Shown here: positions 13,601-26,300 of the stretch, piece by piece
How the letters are laid out: every line of letters starts with the position of its first letter
How positions within the stretch are numbered: the first letter of the stretch is position 1
Source: Atopsyche davidsoni
Lineage: Eukaryota; Arthropoda; Insecta; Trichoptera; Hydrobiosidae
DNA length: 64,000 bases
Direction: 5' to 3'
Assembly (NCBI GenBank): GCA_022113835.1
Contig: JAILWY010000011.1
Span: 6,816,501-6,880,500 of the forward strand
The notes under the pieces: generated by a model
The model's input: only the letters and a program-made list of their open reading frames with translations
What the model was told of the DNA's origin: nothing
The model's database searches: none
Translations under genes and position numbers: made by a program

Positions 13601-16600
13601 ATAAGTCACGAACTTATTCAGGGTGGCAATTGTTCACAATAGTATATTTTTCATAACAAAATATGTATATTGTTATAGAGAATGGTGCCACTCCTTACTC
13701 TGCGACGGTTGAAATCAACGGCATGCGCTACGGTATTGGCTATGGAACCTCCAAGCGCCTCGCTAAGTCCGCTGCGGCCAAAGCATCTATTGAGATCCTC
13801 ATTCCAGAGATGCGGGAAAAGATAACGCAGGATAATGACATTAGCGGAACTGTTAGTAGAACCAGCGATCAGGACCTAGCGGTAAGTTTATTAATGAACG
13901 TTAAATTGTTTTTATTGCCTGCATCTATATCTAAGTGAAATTTAATTGTTATAAATATTTGATCAGTGATTGGGTCATGCACAGCTCGTTTATTCACCTT
14001 TTCCACAGTCTCGGCAATATTAGTATGTATTAGTTTTATATTGTGATGAAATATTTGTATTTATTTGTATCAATTGCTATATCAGTCCAAAATTTGTACA
14101 CAGGCGGTTGACCTATCCAAACTAAATAGGCAATCTGTGAATAGTTTATATGGGGACAGAAATGTAACAATAAAATAATTTTTGTATTGTTAAAAAATAC
14201 AATTAGTTTTACTTAAACATATCTTGCAGAAGGAATTCCAATAATTAAGTGTAACTATTTTCTTTTCACTAACTAACTTCATTTGAAACCTTTTCTTCAT
14301 AAAGCATCTTTAAGGCTTTGGTTAGTTCTAATGTCTTTATAATTTTTTAACGTAACTTGAGTCATGAAATAATGGTATTAAGTATCCTTTTATGAGATTT
14401 TAAAATATGATATTTTATTAACAGTTCTTCGACGACATTGCGATAGAGGATCCTCGTGTGGCTGACTTCTGTGAGAAGACCATGGAGCCGTCGCCTCACA
14501 CAGTACTGCAGACCTGCTTGGCAAGAAACTTTGGAATCGGCGACAGGGAAATCAAATATCAAGTTAGTTCATTCAATGTTTATCCATTTTTTTTTTAAAT
14601 TTAATTTCCTCGTATCTTTCTAAAAAAATCTACCAATGATATGAAGATACCATATTATTACTCCACTATTTGTATTTGCAATAGAAATTTTGTTTTGAGC
14701 ATAATCAAGTTAATAAATAAATGACCAATTAGCCCGAATGTTGTTTTTTAGTATTTGACAATATTTGTATTGTAATTTTCTAATAAAGCGAAAGTTCAAT
14801 ATGAAAATACTGTCTTTTTAAAATAATATATAGAAATTAAAAATATATTACAGTAAGAAAGCTTCCACTATTCTTTACTACGAAACGTTTAGTTGTCCTA
14901 ATGATGTCAACGAGTTTTCAAGAGGCCATGTTGCTCTACAGATCTGATGATGTCCTGTTCATCGATGCTTAACAGTCGCGTCATCTTTTACACTGTTATG
15001 ATTGTATTTCATACCTTTGTCTGTTCTTCGTGTTATCTCAGTGATCGCCTCCAAAACCCAGAGGTTTATATACACGTCAGTTTGCAGATATCTAACAAAA
15101 TAATTTTACAAGTATTGGGTGATGGAAAGAAAAAGCGAAAGCAAAATACCCCTGAATTAAAATGACATTTTATCATAGATGAGCACGCTGAGACACCAGC
15201 GGAACGAGTTCACGATAACAGTGGGTAAGCACACGGCTACCGTTGTCTGTAAGAACAAGCGAGACGGCAAGCAGCGAGCCTCGCAGGCCATTCTCCAGGT
15301 AATCATCACCGACTCGTGTGAGCATATCGGCACTCTGCGGACTTGACTTCTTGGGCATTCTGGCATGGGTGATTTGGTGCAGGCTGCGTTTGGACGTAAA
15401 GCAATTATTTCAAATGAGCTATGAATTTGAACTTTATAGGACACATATTTTTGGTTGTATGGATACTAGAAATTAATATATTATTGACTTAAATATGAAA
15501 TATTTAATAATTTGTTTTTATCATAAATAAAAAAAAATCTTACCATCTTATCAAAAAAACATTTAAAATGATGGAAATACTATAGTAGTAAGATTGAGGT
15601 CAGATTTTTGCATGTGAAAATTATGACTAATTAGATCAGAATCAGTATTTTCATCGTACCAATAATTAGATTTTTGGTAGCAGAGAATATAATATCAGAC
15701 ATCAATCAAGGTTTCTGTAGTAGCAGCATTAATGTAGCAGCGTTAATGTAGCAGCGTTAATCCAGAAATTGTGCAAGTCACAATTTATGATTTTTTTAAC
15801 AAGGCATTTGAGAGGATCCTGTAGATTTTATACTCACCCTATTCGAGATGTGTTAGGTCTCTCTTTAAAAACTGATTCTGAACACACCCTGTGTTTCTGT
15901 CCAGCGCTTGATTCACTCTACGGTGAATTTTGTTTCCATTTGCAACTATAATGACCTGTGAATAATAAATTAATTGATCTTGATTGTAGAATAGTTAATG
16001 TAGTTAATATAAAAACCCGACTATGAAAAATATTTTGTAGCAGTTAAGTTTTGATCGCCCGAGGTGTTGCTGTATTAGTATTTAAAAATCTATGATGCGA
16101 TTTAATTGCTTTGCGTTCATATGTCCATTTTATCGAGTCGTCTTTGGTCATTCCCGTTTGTGTGGCATTTTTAACCCAGCTCTACATTCAGTCTTTGTTT
16201 TGTCTTGTGTTTTTTGCATGCTTTTCCTTCAGGTGATTTTTTTATTTAGTAATAATCAATTTTAGATTATATCCTGTAGTAATTCGATAACTTGGATTAA
16301 ACAAGGACAGTGATGGCGAATTTTTCAAACTATTCAGGCTACAATAATATATAAAAATTGTAGCTTATTGTCATATTTAAAAATTGTGAACCTCACGGTT
16401 TTTAAGAATCTTTTTCTGTAAAATAATTTTTGTATTTATTGAAAGTATTAAATATGGAAATGGAAGGGAATGTAAACCACGATATTCTTTTTAGTCTTCT
16501 TCTGGGTTTGTTTTTACCTTAAGAGGGGACGCTGCAGTGTTCGCTCCACAAAACTCATCGTTCTTCTCAGTGTATACCCTCACTGCTTCCTTCTATTTGA

Positions 16601-18849
16601 TATTTTTGATTACACGTGATTTTTCATATTTAATTTGTTTGTGATATTTTGCAGTAGCGCTATTTTTCTCAGGTTGGATGCAGATATTGATCATACCACT
16701 GTTTGTTTTTCTAACTCTAACAGAGATGAAAGTGATGGTATCCTTAGGAACCAGACAGCTATAGCTATATTCAGGAAAAGTCTTCACCCATTAAACAATG
16801 CGAAAAGTCCTTGAAATAAAATTTCAGGACACAAATAAAATTCAAACCTACATCTCTTGACTATTAAGTCCTTAGACCACTGGACCTAGTGATATTTATG
16901 TAATATTTTGTAGTATTTTGTGATGTTTACAGTATTATTGTAGTTTAGATATTCTATCAATAAAATATTTTTCCTTTTTTTTTTTTTTTTAATAAGAATT
17001 AAATTTCTAAATAATTATTTTGATTTGCGAAAAAATGGTCTGAACAATCAAGATGCAAATGTTCTGTACAAACCATTCCTATGTTATAAAATTATTTTCC
17101 CAAGCCTTTGGCATTGATAAATTTAGTGATTTAATTAGGTATATTGTTACAATAAATACTAAGTCTTTTGATATAGTGCATATTGAGCTAAAGTACTATT
17201 ATAGGGTGTCAAAAATCAAAGTATGTTGAATGTCTTGAAATAAGAGGTGAAGTACATAAGCCTCGACTTAACTGCTACTATTTATTAGGTAATACGTTTT
17301 GTTTTATTGTGACATGCAGTGAGTTTCTCAGATAAGCATGCAGTTTCAACTAACCAACCTCATATTTTCTTAACAATTTTTTTAAAGTGATAAAGTATCA
17401 AATTTCATGGAGATACCATACACTTTGGTTTGAATAATAGTAGATTCACACATTAGACTTAGATAAGTTAGTTAGCAAGTAGATTTACCGTTTTTTCAAT
17501 GTTGATTTGTGTGGTGGTTCTAGCAAAATGAAGTCACTGGGCTAATAACGAATACCATAAAAGGATGATGGACTTGGGTGTTAATTGGGATGTGACTCAT
17601 AAATTTCCTCAAAATTAATAAATATTATTGTTACACAGTTTTTTTAAATTATTAAAAAAAACTAATTTTAATTATGTATGAAAAATAGTATAAAATATTG
17701 CAATTGAACGAACAGAATTTTTTTGCAACAACATGGTAACGCAGGTGAACAATTCTAAATATAGTTCTGCAATTTTAATGATAGTTGTTTTCTTCACCTC
17801 TCACAGTAGTTTTGATTAGCGTTAATGATACAACTAGTAAATTTTTTGTTAGTGAGATTTAAACAGCCTAAACCAATATAGGTTTCTTTAAATTTTATTC
17901 AATAAAAGATAGTAAACTCTATTGGTTCGGGTTGAAAGCTAAATAGTTGATAATGCTGCGGAGCTCTGTAGGCCCTGGATTCGAATCCGGGCAGGGAAAA
18001 GTAGTTTCAGTTCTGTAAAAGAAAACAAAAGGAATAAATTATTTTTTGTATGCAATATGGGAAACACCGGAGATGTTAATGCTTTGGACACAGTTGAGGT
18101 TGCCTCTAATTGCTTTGCTTACCCGCCCACCTATCTATTGCAATCTTTTACTCATACAGAGTAGGGTGATTGATGCAGATTATCTGAGGTTGAATATCTG
18201 CCGTTTGTCGAGTGCATATAATTTTATGAGCGAACTAGATAAGATATTAAAAATAAAAAAATAAAAACTGCTCAAATTATTGAAGCAATCGTGTTGTAAT
18301 TAAAATTGCTTAATTGCAAAGAAAGTTGCCTGAGTAAGAGAAATTCCAGTTTATTTTTACTACACCATTCATGCTCCTTTTTATATCACTGATAATAAAC
18401 ATATTTTCTCTTTTTTTATTTTTATTATAACAGCTTTTTTTTTTATTAATTTAATTTCATCAGCTTGGTCAGAGCTTGCAGCCTTCTAATCAGTTTTACT
18501 CACACTCTAGATTGCAAGTACAAACATGTTAAATCATATGTATGCGTAACGCATGGATTTCTTATAGGCACTACATCCGAATATAACATCCTGGGGCTCG
18601 TTGCTAAGACTTTACGGCACAAGATCGGTGAAGAGCTTCAAGGAGAAGAAGCAGGAGGAGCAAGAGATAACGTTGCTCCAGTCGAGAGCTGCAGTCAATC
18701 AGCCCAACTACGCAATCCTGGAGAAACTGCGGACCGAGATGAAGAAATTACACGAGAAGGATATTGCTGTAACTCCCATCGGTACTCTCGTAATGAAAGA
18801 TGATTTACCCACCCATTCCGGTTCAAATCTAAACAATGTAGATCTCTAA
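10694..18849 (+). CDS. pasha: Pasha/DGCR8, Microprocessor RNA-binding subunit
   Basis: Nuclear partner of Drosha that recognises primary microRNA hairpins. Ten exons join in frame: 10694-10946, 11640-11765, 12006-12148, 12251-12750, 13010-13143, 13277-13414, 13679-13881, 14425-14562, 15179-15298 and 18568-18849. The total is 2037 nt, or 678 residues (fly Pasha is of similar length). In order: an acidic N terminus with basic AKKMK; a WW-like region at about 127-174 (W140, P165; second Trp replaced by F162); the SAIPCL motif at 181-186, whose Cys185 matches the DGCR8 haem-ligand cysteine; a low-complexity linker at about 195-290; dsRBD1 at about 399-474 ([24 protein letters not shown]); dsRBD2 at about 520-591; and a C-terminal tail starting [16 protein letters not shown], matching the Drosha-binding end. 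All donors are GT and acceptors AG. Intron 9 is the largest (3.3 kb). AATAAA lies at 19060-19065. The ATG is the first in frame with the acidic exon 1; 5' UTR exons are not determined. Confidence 0.96.
17935..17998 (+). repeat. tRNA-like relic in pasha intron 9
   Basis: A B-box-like GGATTCGAATCC (17977-17988) sits about 40 nt after a weak A-box-like stretch. The T loop has one base too few for a standard tRNA, and no anticodon stem is visible, so this is probably a decayed tRNA-derived SINE head, not a tRNA gene. Confidence 0.3.
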
Positions 18850-19059
18850 TTATATCTGTATAGTTTATTAGCACTATTTTCGATGTTTCCAATATCCAAG
18901 TGTCCTAGAACGGAAACATATGTGAGCGTTACCTTATTTCTTATTATAGCCAACATCATCAGTTAGGACAGGAATCCTGACAAATGACGTTGGCTTAAAT
19001 TAAGCGAGGAACCTGAATTGCATCTTGTTGGCTAATATTATAGTACTTTATATTTAAGC

Positions 19060-19065
19060 AATAAA
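19060..19065 (+). terminator. Probable pasha poly(A) signal
   Basis: First canonical AATAAA after the pasha stop codon, 211 bp downstream. A second occurs near 19232. Which one is used cannot be told from sequence. Confidence 0.45.
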
Positions 19066-21509
19066 TATCCATTATCTTATAGGAATTCAGATTTTGATCT
19101 ACTCTCGTGTATATTGCCTTAATTTGAAAATTTATTGTAAATTTGGCACAAAAAGTATTGATAACTCTCCAGAACAATTTGGCCTTTTTGTCTAAAGATA
19201 AAAATATAAACGTCGGAGACGTCTGAGATTGAAATAAATTGTAAACTGGTAACCGAGTGACACTCTTTTAGACTAATACTCTAGTGAATGCTAAGGGCGC
19301 TTAAACTTAGTGTAATATGAAGTGTGAAGTGCGCAATATATTAATCGCTCTTAATCTTGAATATATACAGAATTTTACTGTAAGGGTTAAATTTTATTCG
19401 AATATATATTAATTCTGTCAGTTCAGATGTGGTAGTGAGTCGCACGCTTTGTCAGGTTTGAGTGGCTTGGTCTCTCCCGAGACAACGCAGGCTATCCTCC
19501 AGTTCTCCGTCACACCATCAAGCCAAGTCCTTCAGGGTCGGTCTCCACTCTCTGATCTGACAATTCTAATTGACTAAAAAATTATTATTTTATAGAATAG
19601 GTATTAAGTTGTCACAAACATTGGCGCGCTTTTCTGTGTATGTATATAATTTTAAAAAATTGTCCCCCAATGATCCGTGTGAGATTTGTGTTAATAATCT
19701 AAAATTGTCTTTAAAAAATCCTCAAAGATTTAGCCGCCTGAATGAAATTGTATTCCAAATCTATCTAATTTTGTTGATATAAAATAACAGATTTACAATG
19801 AATCGTCGTAAAGATTATGTTTTGGGCGGAAGTGTTTTGGTAGAAAATTTTCAAAGTCCCATACTCAATTATATGACTGTTAATTTCATTTGAAATATGA
19901 TCGCAAGTATAATTATGAATTGATTTATATGATGTTTATCTTTCTCCTTGAAAAAAATTGTAAATATATATTTCAAATGAACGGATAAAATTTTATATTG
20001 ATTTTATTAAGATCGAAAATGACGTGCATTATTTTTAGGATGAATTCATAAAATATAGATATAATTTTTTTGCACGACTGTAAACTAAAGTTAAATATGA
20101 ACATCACGCCATAAATAGTTCGTTTTTATATGATTTACTATTAATTTAATAACAAGGGTTAAATTAGCTAAATTCACAAAATAAATAATTTATCCAATTG
20201 TTTCGCCGTTTACTTTAATATGATCAACATATCACAATTAACCTTTTTAATATGATTTATTGTTTTTTTTTAATATGATAAAAATTAAGTTAATTTAAGT
20301 TTTATTTTTATTTGTTGAATATGTTGATAAATCTATTCTATTTATGTGCTTATTTTGTTATCTGCATATTTTATTTGTCACATTTGATAGAAAATTCTTT
20401 CACAATAACTTGCTAAGTTTTATGTTGAAAAGCAAACAACATTATTGTATTTGTTTAAAGATTTATCTATGACATGGATAGCAATATAACCAATGAATTA
20501 AATGTGTCCCCTAAGATTTACAAGTAGTTTTAGATTTATATTATTATTGAGGTTTACTTGTATAAAAAAAATATCAGATGATGCTATTAGCCTGGTGTTG
20601 GAGCGATGAAGTTACTCTTCGCGCCTCGAAGTCAAGCAGATTAATAAGGATGACTGCTTCCGTTGTGTTTTTATGTAAACGTTATTTTCAACCAATCTAC
20701 TCGTACACATATTTAGATATCAAACTGTTCACCTATGTATTTATTATACATGTCAAAATTAGTCTTCGTTCTATGCATTATTACATAAAAAGATAAACTC
20801 TCATTTTTCAAGAGTTTTTACGTAAACTAAGATTTTTTATTTTACATAAAAGCTAAAAAATTAAATAAAAACGGAACGTCATCATCGGCATATTCTCTAT
20901 ATTCTTCATTTTATTTATAGTTTTATTTCTGTTGTATTTTTTGCCAATGTTTGGTTTTTATTTAACTACTCGAGTCTCAGAGTTATTTTTGTTTATAGTA
21001 CTTGATTTTGCAAATGGTTGTATGAAAGTTTGTATTTACCGGAGTCTAAAGAAGGCTTGAGGTTTCTACTTAAGTCTGGTATCGTTATAGGAAAGTTTGT
21101 ATTTAGAGTCGGCTTATGGTTGTACTCGATTCCGGTTATGTTTATAAGATAATCCGTATCTTCTTGCATCTGCCCATGGTTGTAGGATAACTTCTATCTA
21201 CTTGGGTCGATGCATCGCCTTGAGAGGGTTAGTTTGTTAGTATGTAAGGTCGTAAGATAGTGGTAGATAATTAATTTAATTAGACTCTGCTTGATAGTAA
21301 ATCTTATTAAAAACCATTTCTACTGAATGACAGTCTTTGAAATGAATTAGAATTAGTGAAGATGTCGATAAAGATTTGTGGTATCACTACGACTCCAAAT
21401 GCCTTACGAGAAAATCTACATTTATAGGAAAATTAAAATATAAAAGATTTTTTTAAGAATTTAGCTGTATATTATTATTTCATAAGCGCACAGGCGGAAT
21501 AGTAACCTA

Positions 21510-21914
21510 ACCTTACCTAAAGAGAGAATACTTTAAGCAAAGAATGTATTGTTAAGTAATTTTGACCCTCAAAATGTACAGTGTCATTAAAATATTATTA
21601 TTCACTAGTCTTAATAAATTAATTCTATTTTTTCTGAATACTTTTTGTAGCAGAGTAAATCTATGCCAGTGAACTAAAAATAATAAAAGCATCGTTCATT
21701 AGATTTAACCAGTACCTTACCTAAAGAGAGAATACTTTAAGCAAAGAATGTATTGTTAAGTAATTTTGACCCTCAAAATGTACAGTGTCATTAAAATATT
21801 ATTATTCACTAGTCTTAATAAATTAATTCTATTTTTTCTGAATACTTTTTGTAGCAGAGTAAATCTATGCCAGTGAACTAAAAATAATAAAAGCATCGTT
21901 CATTAGATTTAACC
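21510..21914. repeat. Exact tandem duplication, 201-bp units
   Basis: Unit 1 (21510-21710) and unit 2 (21714-21914) read as identical base for base, separated by AGT (period 204). Both begin ACCTTACCTAAAGAGAG and end GATTTAACC. The lack of visible substitutions implies a very recent duplication or an assembly duplication. The unit has no open frame and no terminal inverted repeats, so it does not look like a transposon. Confidence 0.9.
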
Positions 21915-23278
21915 GATAAAACCGGCAGAAAATCACGTAATCACGAGTAGTTGTGCACAAAAACACTGCCGAACTCAGTTGACTAATGGAAAATGCATTT
22001 AATTGTCTTACTTAAGTATGGTCGTATGCCTTTGAAGTTATAAATAATTAGTTCATAGTATTTTGAGCCTCTAATTTTTGTGATAAGGTATCATCTACAA
22101 CCTCTTGCCCAGATTTTGGGAACTTTGCCTTCATAATCGAGTGTTAACAAACTCGTAGGATCTGTGAAGGAATATGATATTCTGGGTACTCGGAGATGGG
22201 ATACCAGGGATGTAATCTTACAGGTTCTCATTACTATGTTTTAATCAAGGTACCAATGAGTACATTCAACCAATCTCAAGTATCTTTTACACAGTTGTCA
22301 TAGTATAATTTATATTTTGGGTTGATTTAATGTCGGGAAAATATGAATACCAGTGCTCTGAATCATTGATACACACTTGCAATAAAAATATAGATACTTT
22401 GTTGTTTTGCAATATGACCACTTCTTAATAATACCTGTGAGGTATTTAATAAAAATAAATGATACTTAATTGTTATCAAGATGTGAGTATTTTGCATTGC
22501 ATAAAAAGTTTATTGCATACCTGTAACGATTGAAACAATAAAGTATTTTAAGAACCGCATTTTCGTAATTTAATTAGTGCACTCGTGATGATATTTTGCA
22601 TATTTTATGAAAAAAAAAAATACCACTCAGAATTCACTGCAATTTGTGTATAACATATATAACAATTGTGCATCAATACTATACTGTAGAAATACATTGA
22701 AATGAAAGTTACTTGTATAGCCTTCACAGCTTCGCACATTACAATGAAGTATTTGAAAAAGTAAAATAATTGTTGAATTTGAATTGTTATTGATATAAGC
22801 ACAGATGAGACTATGATTACTATTGTCGGAATAAATTATATAACACTGCACATCGCACCCTTTCAAATAAACCAAAACCGAATGATGTGCTTAAAAAAAA
22901 TATTTTTACAAGACGGCTATGATGTTTTAGGAAGCAAAAGTTTTTTTAGAATTTCATGGTATATTAAGTGCTGTTTATAATAGTAATAAGTATAATGTAC
23001 ATAATTAAGATGTTTTGATCGTTTGCGTTGACTATGAGCCAGAATTTTTTGTACGAGTAGTGCAATTGGCGGTGTGTATGTTTTTCATCAACCTATCATG
23101 TCAGTCGCGAGGTCTCTATCCTAAGATATCCTTAGTATCCTAAGATACTAGTTTAATAAGTTTAAGTATATATGGTAGCCGCTGAGTGTTTGGTGTATCT
23201 GCATCAAGCACTCGCGTAGGGTTAGATCTAGTTTAGGGAATTTGAGCTCACGCCTCTTGGGTATTGCGGTCTGGTCTC

Positions 23279-23350
23279 TTAATCATATTCTAGTGGTGAG
23301 AATTTTTGGCCGTGATAATCTAGAGAAATGAGTTTGAATCTGAAAAGTGT
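23279..23350 (+). pseudogene. tRNA-like relic (Asp/Glu-type A box)
   Basis: TTCTAGTGGTGAGAATT resembles the D arm of tRNA-Asp or tRNA-Glu, and GAGTTTGAATCTG about 30 nt later resembles a T arm. Acceptor and anticodon stems do not pair well. It may be a pseudogene or a SINE head. Confidence 0.3.
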
Positions 23351-26300
23351 TCAGTAAAAAAAGTGAGCAAATTTACCTCATCTTTTTAATCTTTAACATA
23401 TGTATAAGTCAATCTGTGAATATATGTCAAGAGTCTGTAATAAAATATATACAACGATTGAAGCTCTTTGTGCAAATATCAATTTAAAAGGAGGGATTTG
23501 TAAAATGTACTTGATCTTGAAGCTTGAAATATTTGTATTTTGTAAAAAGATAGGCAAAGACTGGGGTTTTATGCAATAAATAGTAGTCAATAAGCAGAGC
23601 CTTCTTAACCGTCGTACCGAAGGAAATATACTCGCACCCTCGTATTCTTGTGCTTTTACTCACTAAGAAACTTTGGTGAACTTTATAAAAGAACCATAAA
23701 TGATCTTATTTTACAGACAAGCGAGCTAATTAGCAGACCTTATGGTGCGTATAAACTGAAATCTTAGTATGTTTTTTTTGGCAAGGCGGTTACGGAAATG
23801 CAGCATTGTCAAATAAATAATAGGTTATAAGTCTACCTATTGTATAATTATATCTAGTCATAATTAAAGTTTTTAAGAGACTTTTTCTCGCCATGTTTGT
23901 TTTTGCTGTACATTTGTTACTCGTTGATCGATCGGGGACCACCCGGAAAATTTTATAAACATGCTCTTCATTATTTGTGTAGTAAAAGAGTGCCCATAAA
24001 ACCGGACACGATAGTGCCCTTTAAAATGTCATACACTATGTAAGAAAGCTGAAACGTTAAGCCAAACAAATAAAAACCTTACCTGAATATCGAATAATGT
24101 ATGAATACTTTTTATAAATTGCTAAAATATTTACTATCACTTATTACAATGTGTTCAAATATATTAAAATACATGTACATCTGGTAAATTTTTGAATGAA
24201 TTATTTTATTTTTATTACTTATATGGATCTTTCGTGGGATTCTCTCGAATGCAAATGGCATTTTGATAATAAAAAAAGCAATCCAGGCGTATATAGTAAC
24301 GTGTACTGAATTGTATCCATAAAAGGGATATTCTATTCAGATTATATCGCAGCCTGTTTTCCAATCAATGATTAATTAGATTTAATGAACACAGATTTGG
24401 TATTTTTAAAACGGGCTACAGGCGCACCACGGATAACAACTACAATTTGCATGAAATAAGGTGGATTTTTTCCATTCTGCTTCATGCATTTAGATCAGTG
24501 CATCAATCAATTATGATATATCATTTATCGTTAACTTTTTAAATAACTGGACAGACTTTAGGATCATACTCTAATATATATATTTACTGTATGTTTTAAC
24601 ATCGTTTTCAATATACCTTACATTACTAAACCAAAAAAATATGATCCCAAAATGAAGACCTGGCCTTTTATAATTGTTCTTGAAGATCCGAAGAGATTTT
24701 TCTTTCAGCATTTTCAAGATATTTATAGATAATGCACAAAAAAGATTAAAAAAATTAATACAAAAAAGATGCAGAGTTAAATTTGCTTGATATTTTTGAA
24801 ATCTAACTCTTGCTAGACGATCGTTATCTCCCGGTATGCATGGACTGATATGTTAGTTACCGTGGTGTGGTTTTTTTCCATGGATGTGCCTGTACACCAG
24901 ACTAATCATTAGTTAAGAAAACGTAGACCCACTATATTTTATACACTGTATTAAAATGAACTATATATTTTTTTTTGGTGTAACAAGCTCAATGATTGAT
25001 TATATTTTAAACGAGCGAGTTATGGAAAAGTATGTTAAAAAGATTTTTTTGCATGCAAGGTTTAGATGAATTTTTTTCCTTCGATTAGTTTATAACCTTA
25101 AAAGTACTGTATTACTAAAATTTGGCTCGTATATTTAAAGTGCTTATGGCCCAAAACCAATTTTAAAATTATTTATGCATTGAATTTTTTTGAATTGATT
25201 TATGAAATTTTTCTTTGTTTTATATTACTATAAGAAAACGTTTACTATTTAAAAAAACAATATAAATAATTTTAGTGTTCAGAATATATATCATTATCGT
25301 GACAATACTTATAATATAACCACAAAATACTTACAATGTACCTACCATATAAAATAGTACCTAAAATCTGAATAATTTTCAAGCTAGCCTTTATGAGTAA
25401 TTAGTCAATTTTTTTTAATGATGAACAAGGTGAAAAAGCAAAGTTTATTTCTGTATCCTCTCATCCAGGTAAACTGCCTTTACGAGTTTACTTTGGGAAT
25501 GAAGGTGTAAGCCAATAATTGTTTTTACACCGCGTCATAGAGCAGGAACACAACGAGGTTGTTATCTAATTACTAATATATTCCATTGTTAATATCCACC
25601 TCAACTGACATTAGATACAATTATTGTTAACGGGATATTAACGGTCGACTACTACATTTAAAAATTGGAGTTATTATTAGTATTTCATTATTATCGCGAT
25701 TGTATAACATAAAGTAACAATTCATTGAGTTTGTAGATAAATGTTTATGACTTAAAAAGAATGATTAGCAATTCATTATTTTAAGCAATGTACCGCATTT
25801 GATAACTCAGTGATCAATTTTACAAGTCTTCGGTCTTTCAGACCTTGGGCGTGAAGGTTAGTGAAATATTTCTTGACTCGCATTTAATTAGAGCTGGGAA
25901 ATATTTATATTACATAAAAATGATAAAATATATACAAAGTAGCAATTTCTTAACTATACAATAAATTTAAATAAAGTAATAAAATTTTTACACACAGTTA
26001 AAGTTTTTACACAAGTTTTTGGTTCGCCCTGTCTGTCATTGGAAAAAATAGACTATTTATTTATTATTTATAATATTTAATTATATTAAAATCACAGTAA
26101 AGTAAATAACGTTTCGATTTCGAGACATTTTTTTCAACGCGAGGATTGTATTAATCTTTTATGTAATTCTATCTTATCAATATCCCAATAATGAAGTGAG
26201 AGAAATACTTTAAATCGTTTATATGTCTAATAAAGTCCAATACTCCAATATTCCAAACTTTTAAAGCTGTTTTTCAATATACACTTAAATTAGAAACAAT

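Noticed and set aside
19435..19560. Minus-strand segment with WLDGVTENW
   Set aside because: It may be a LINE RT C-terminal relic, but it is too short and isolated to list as an element.
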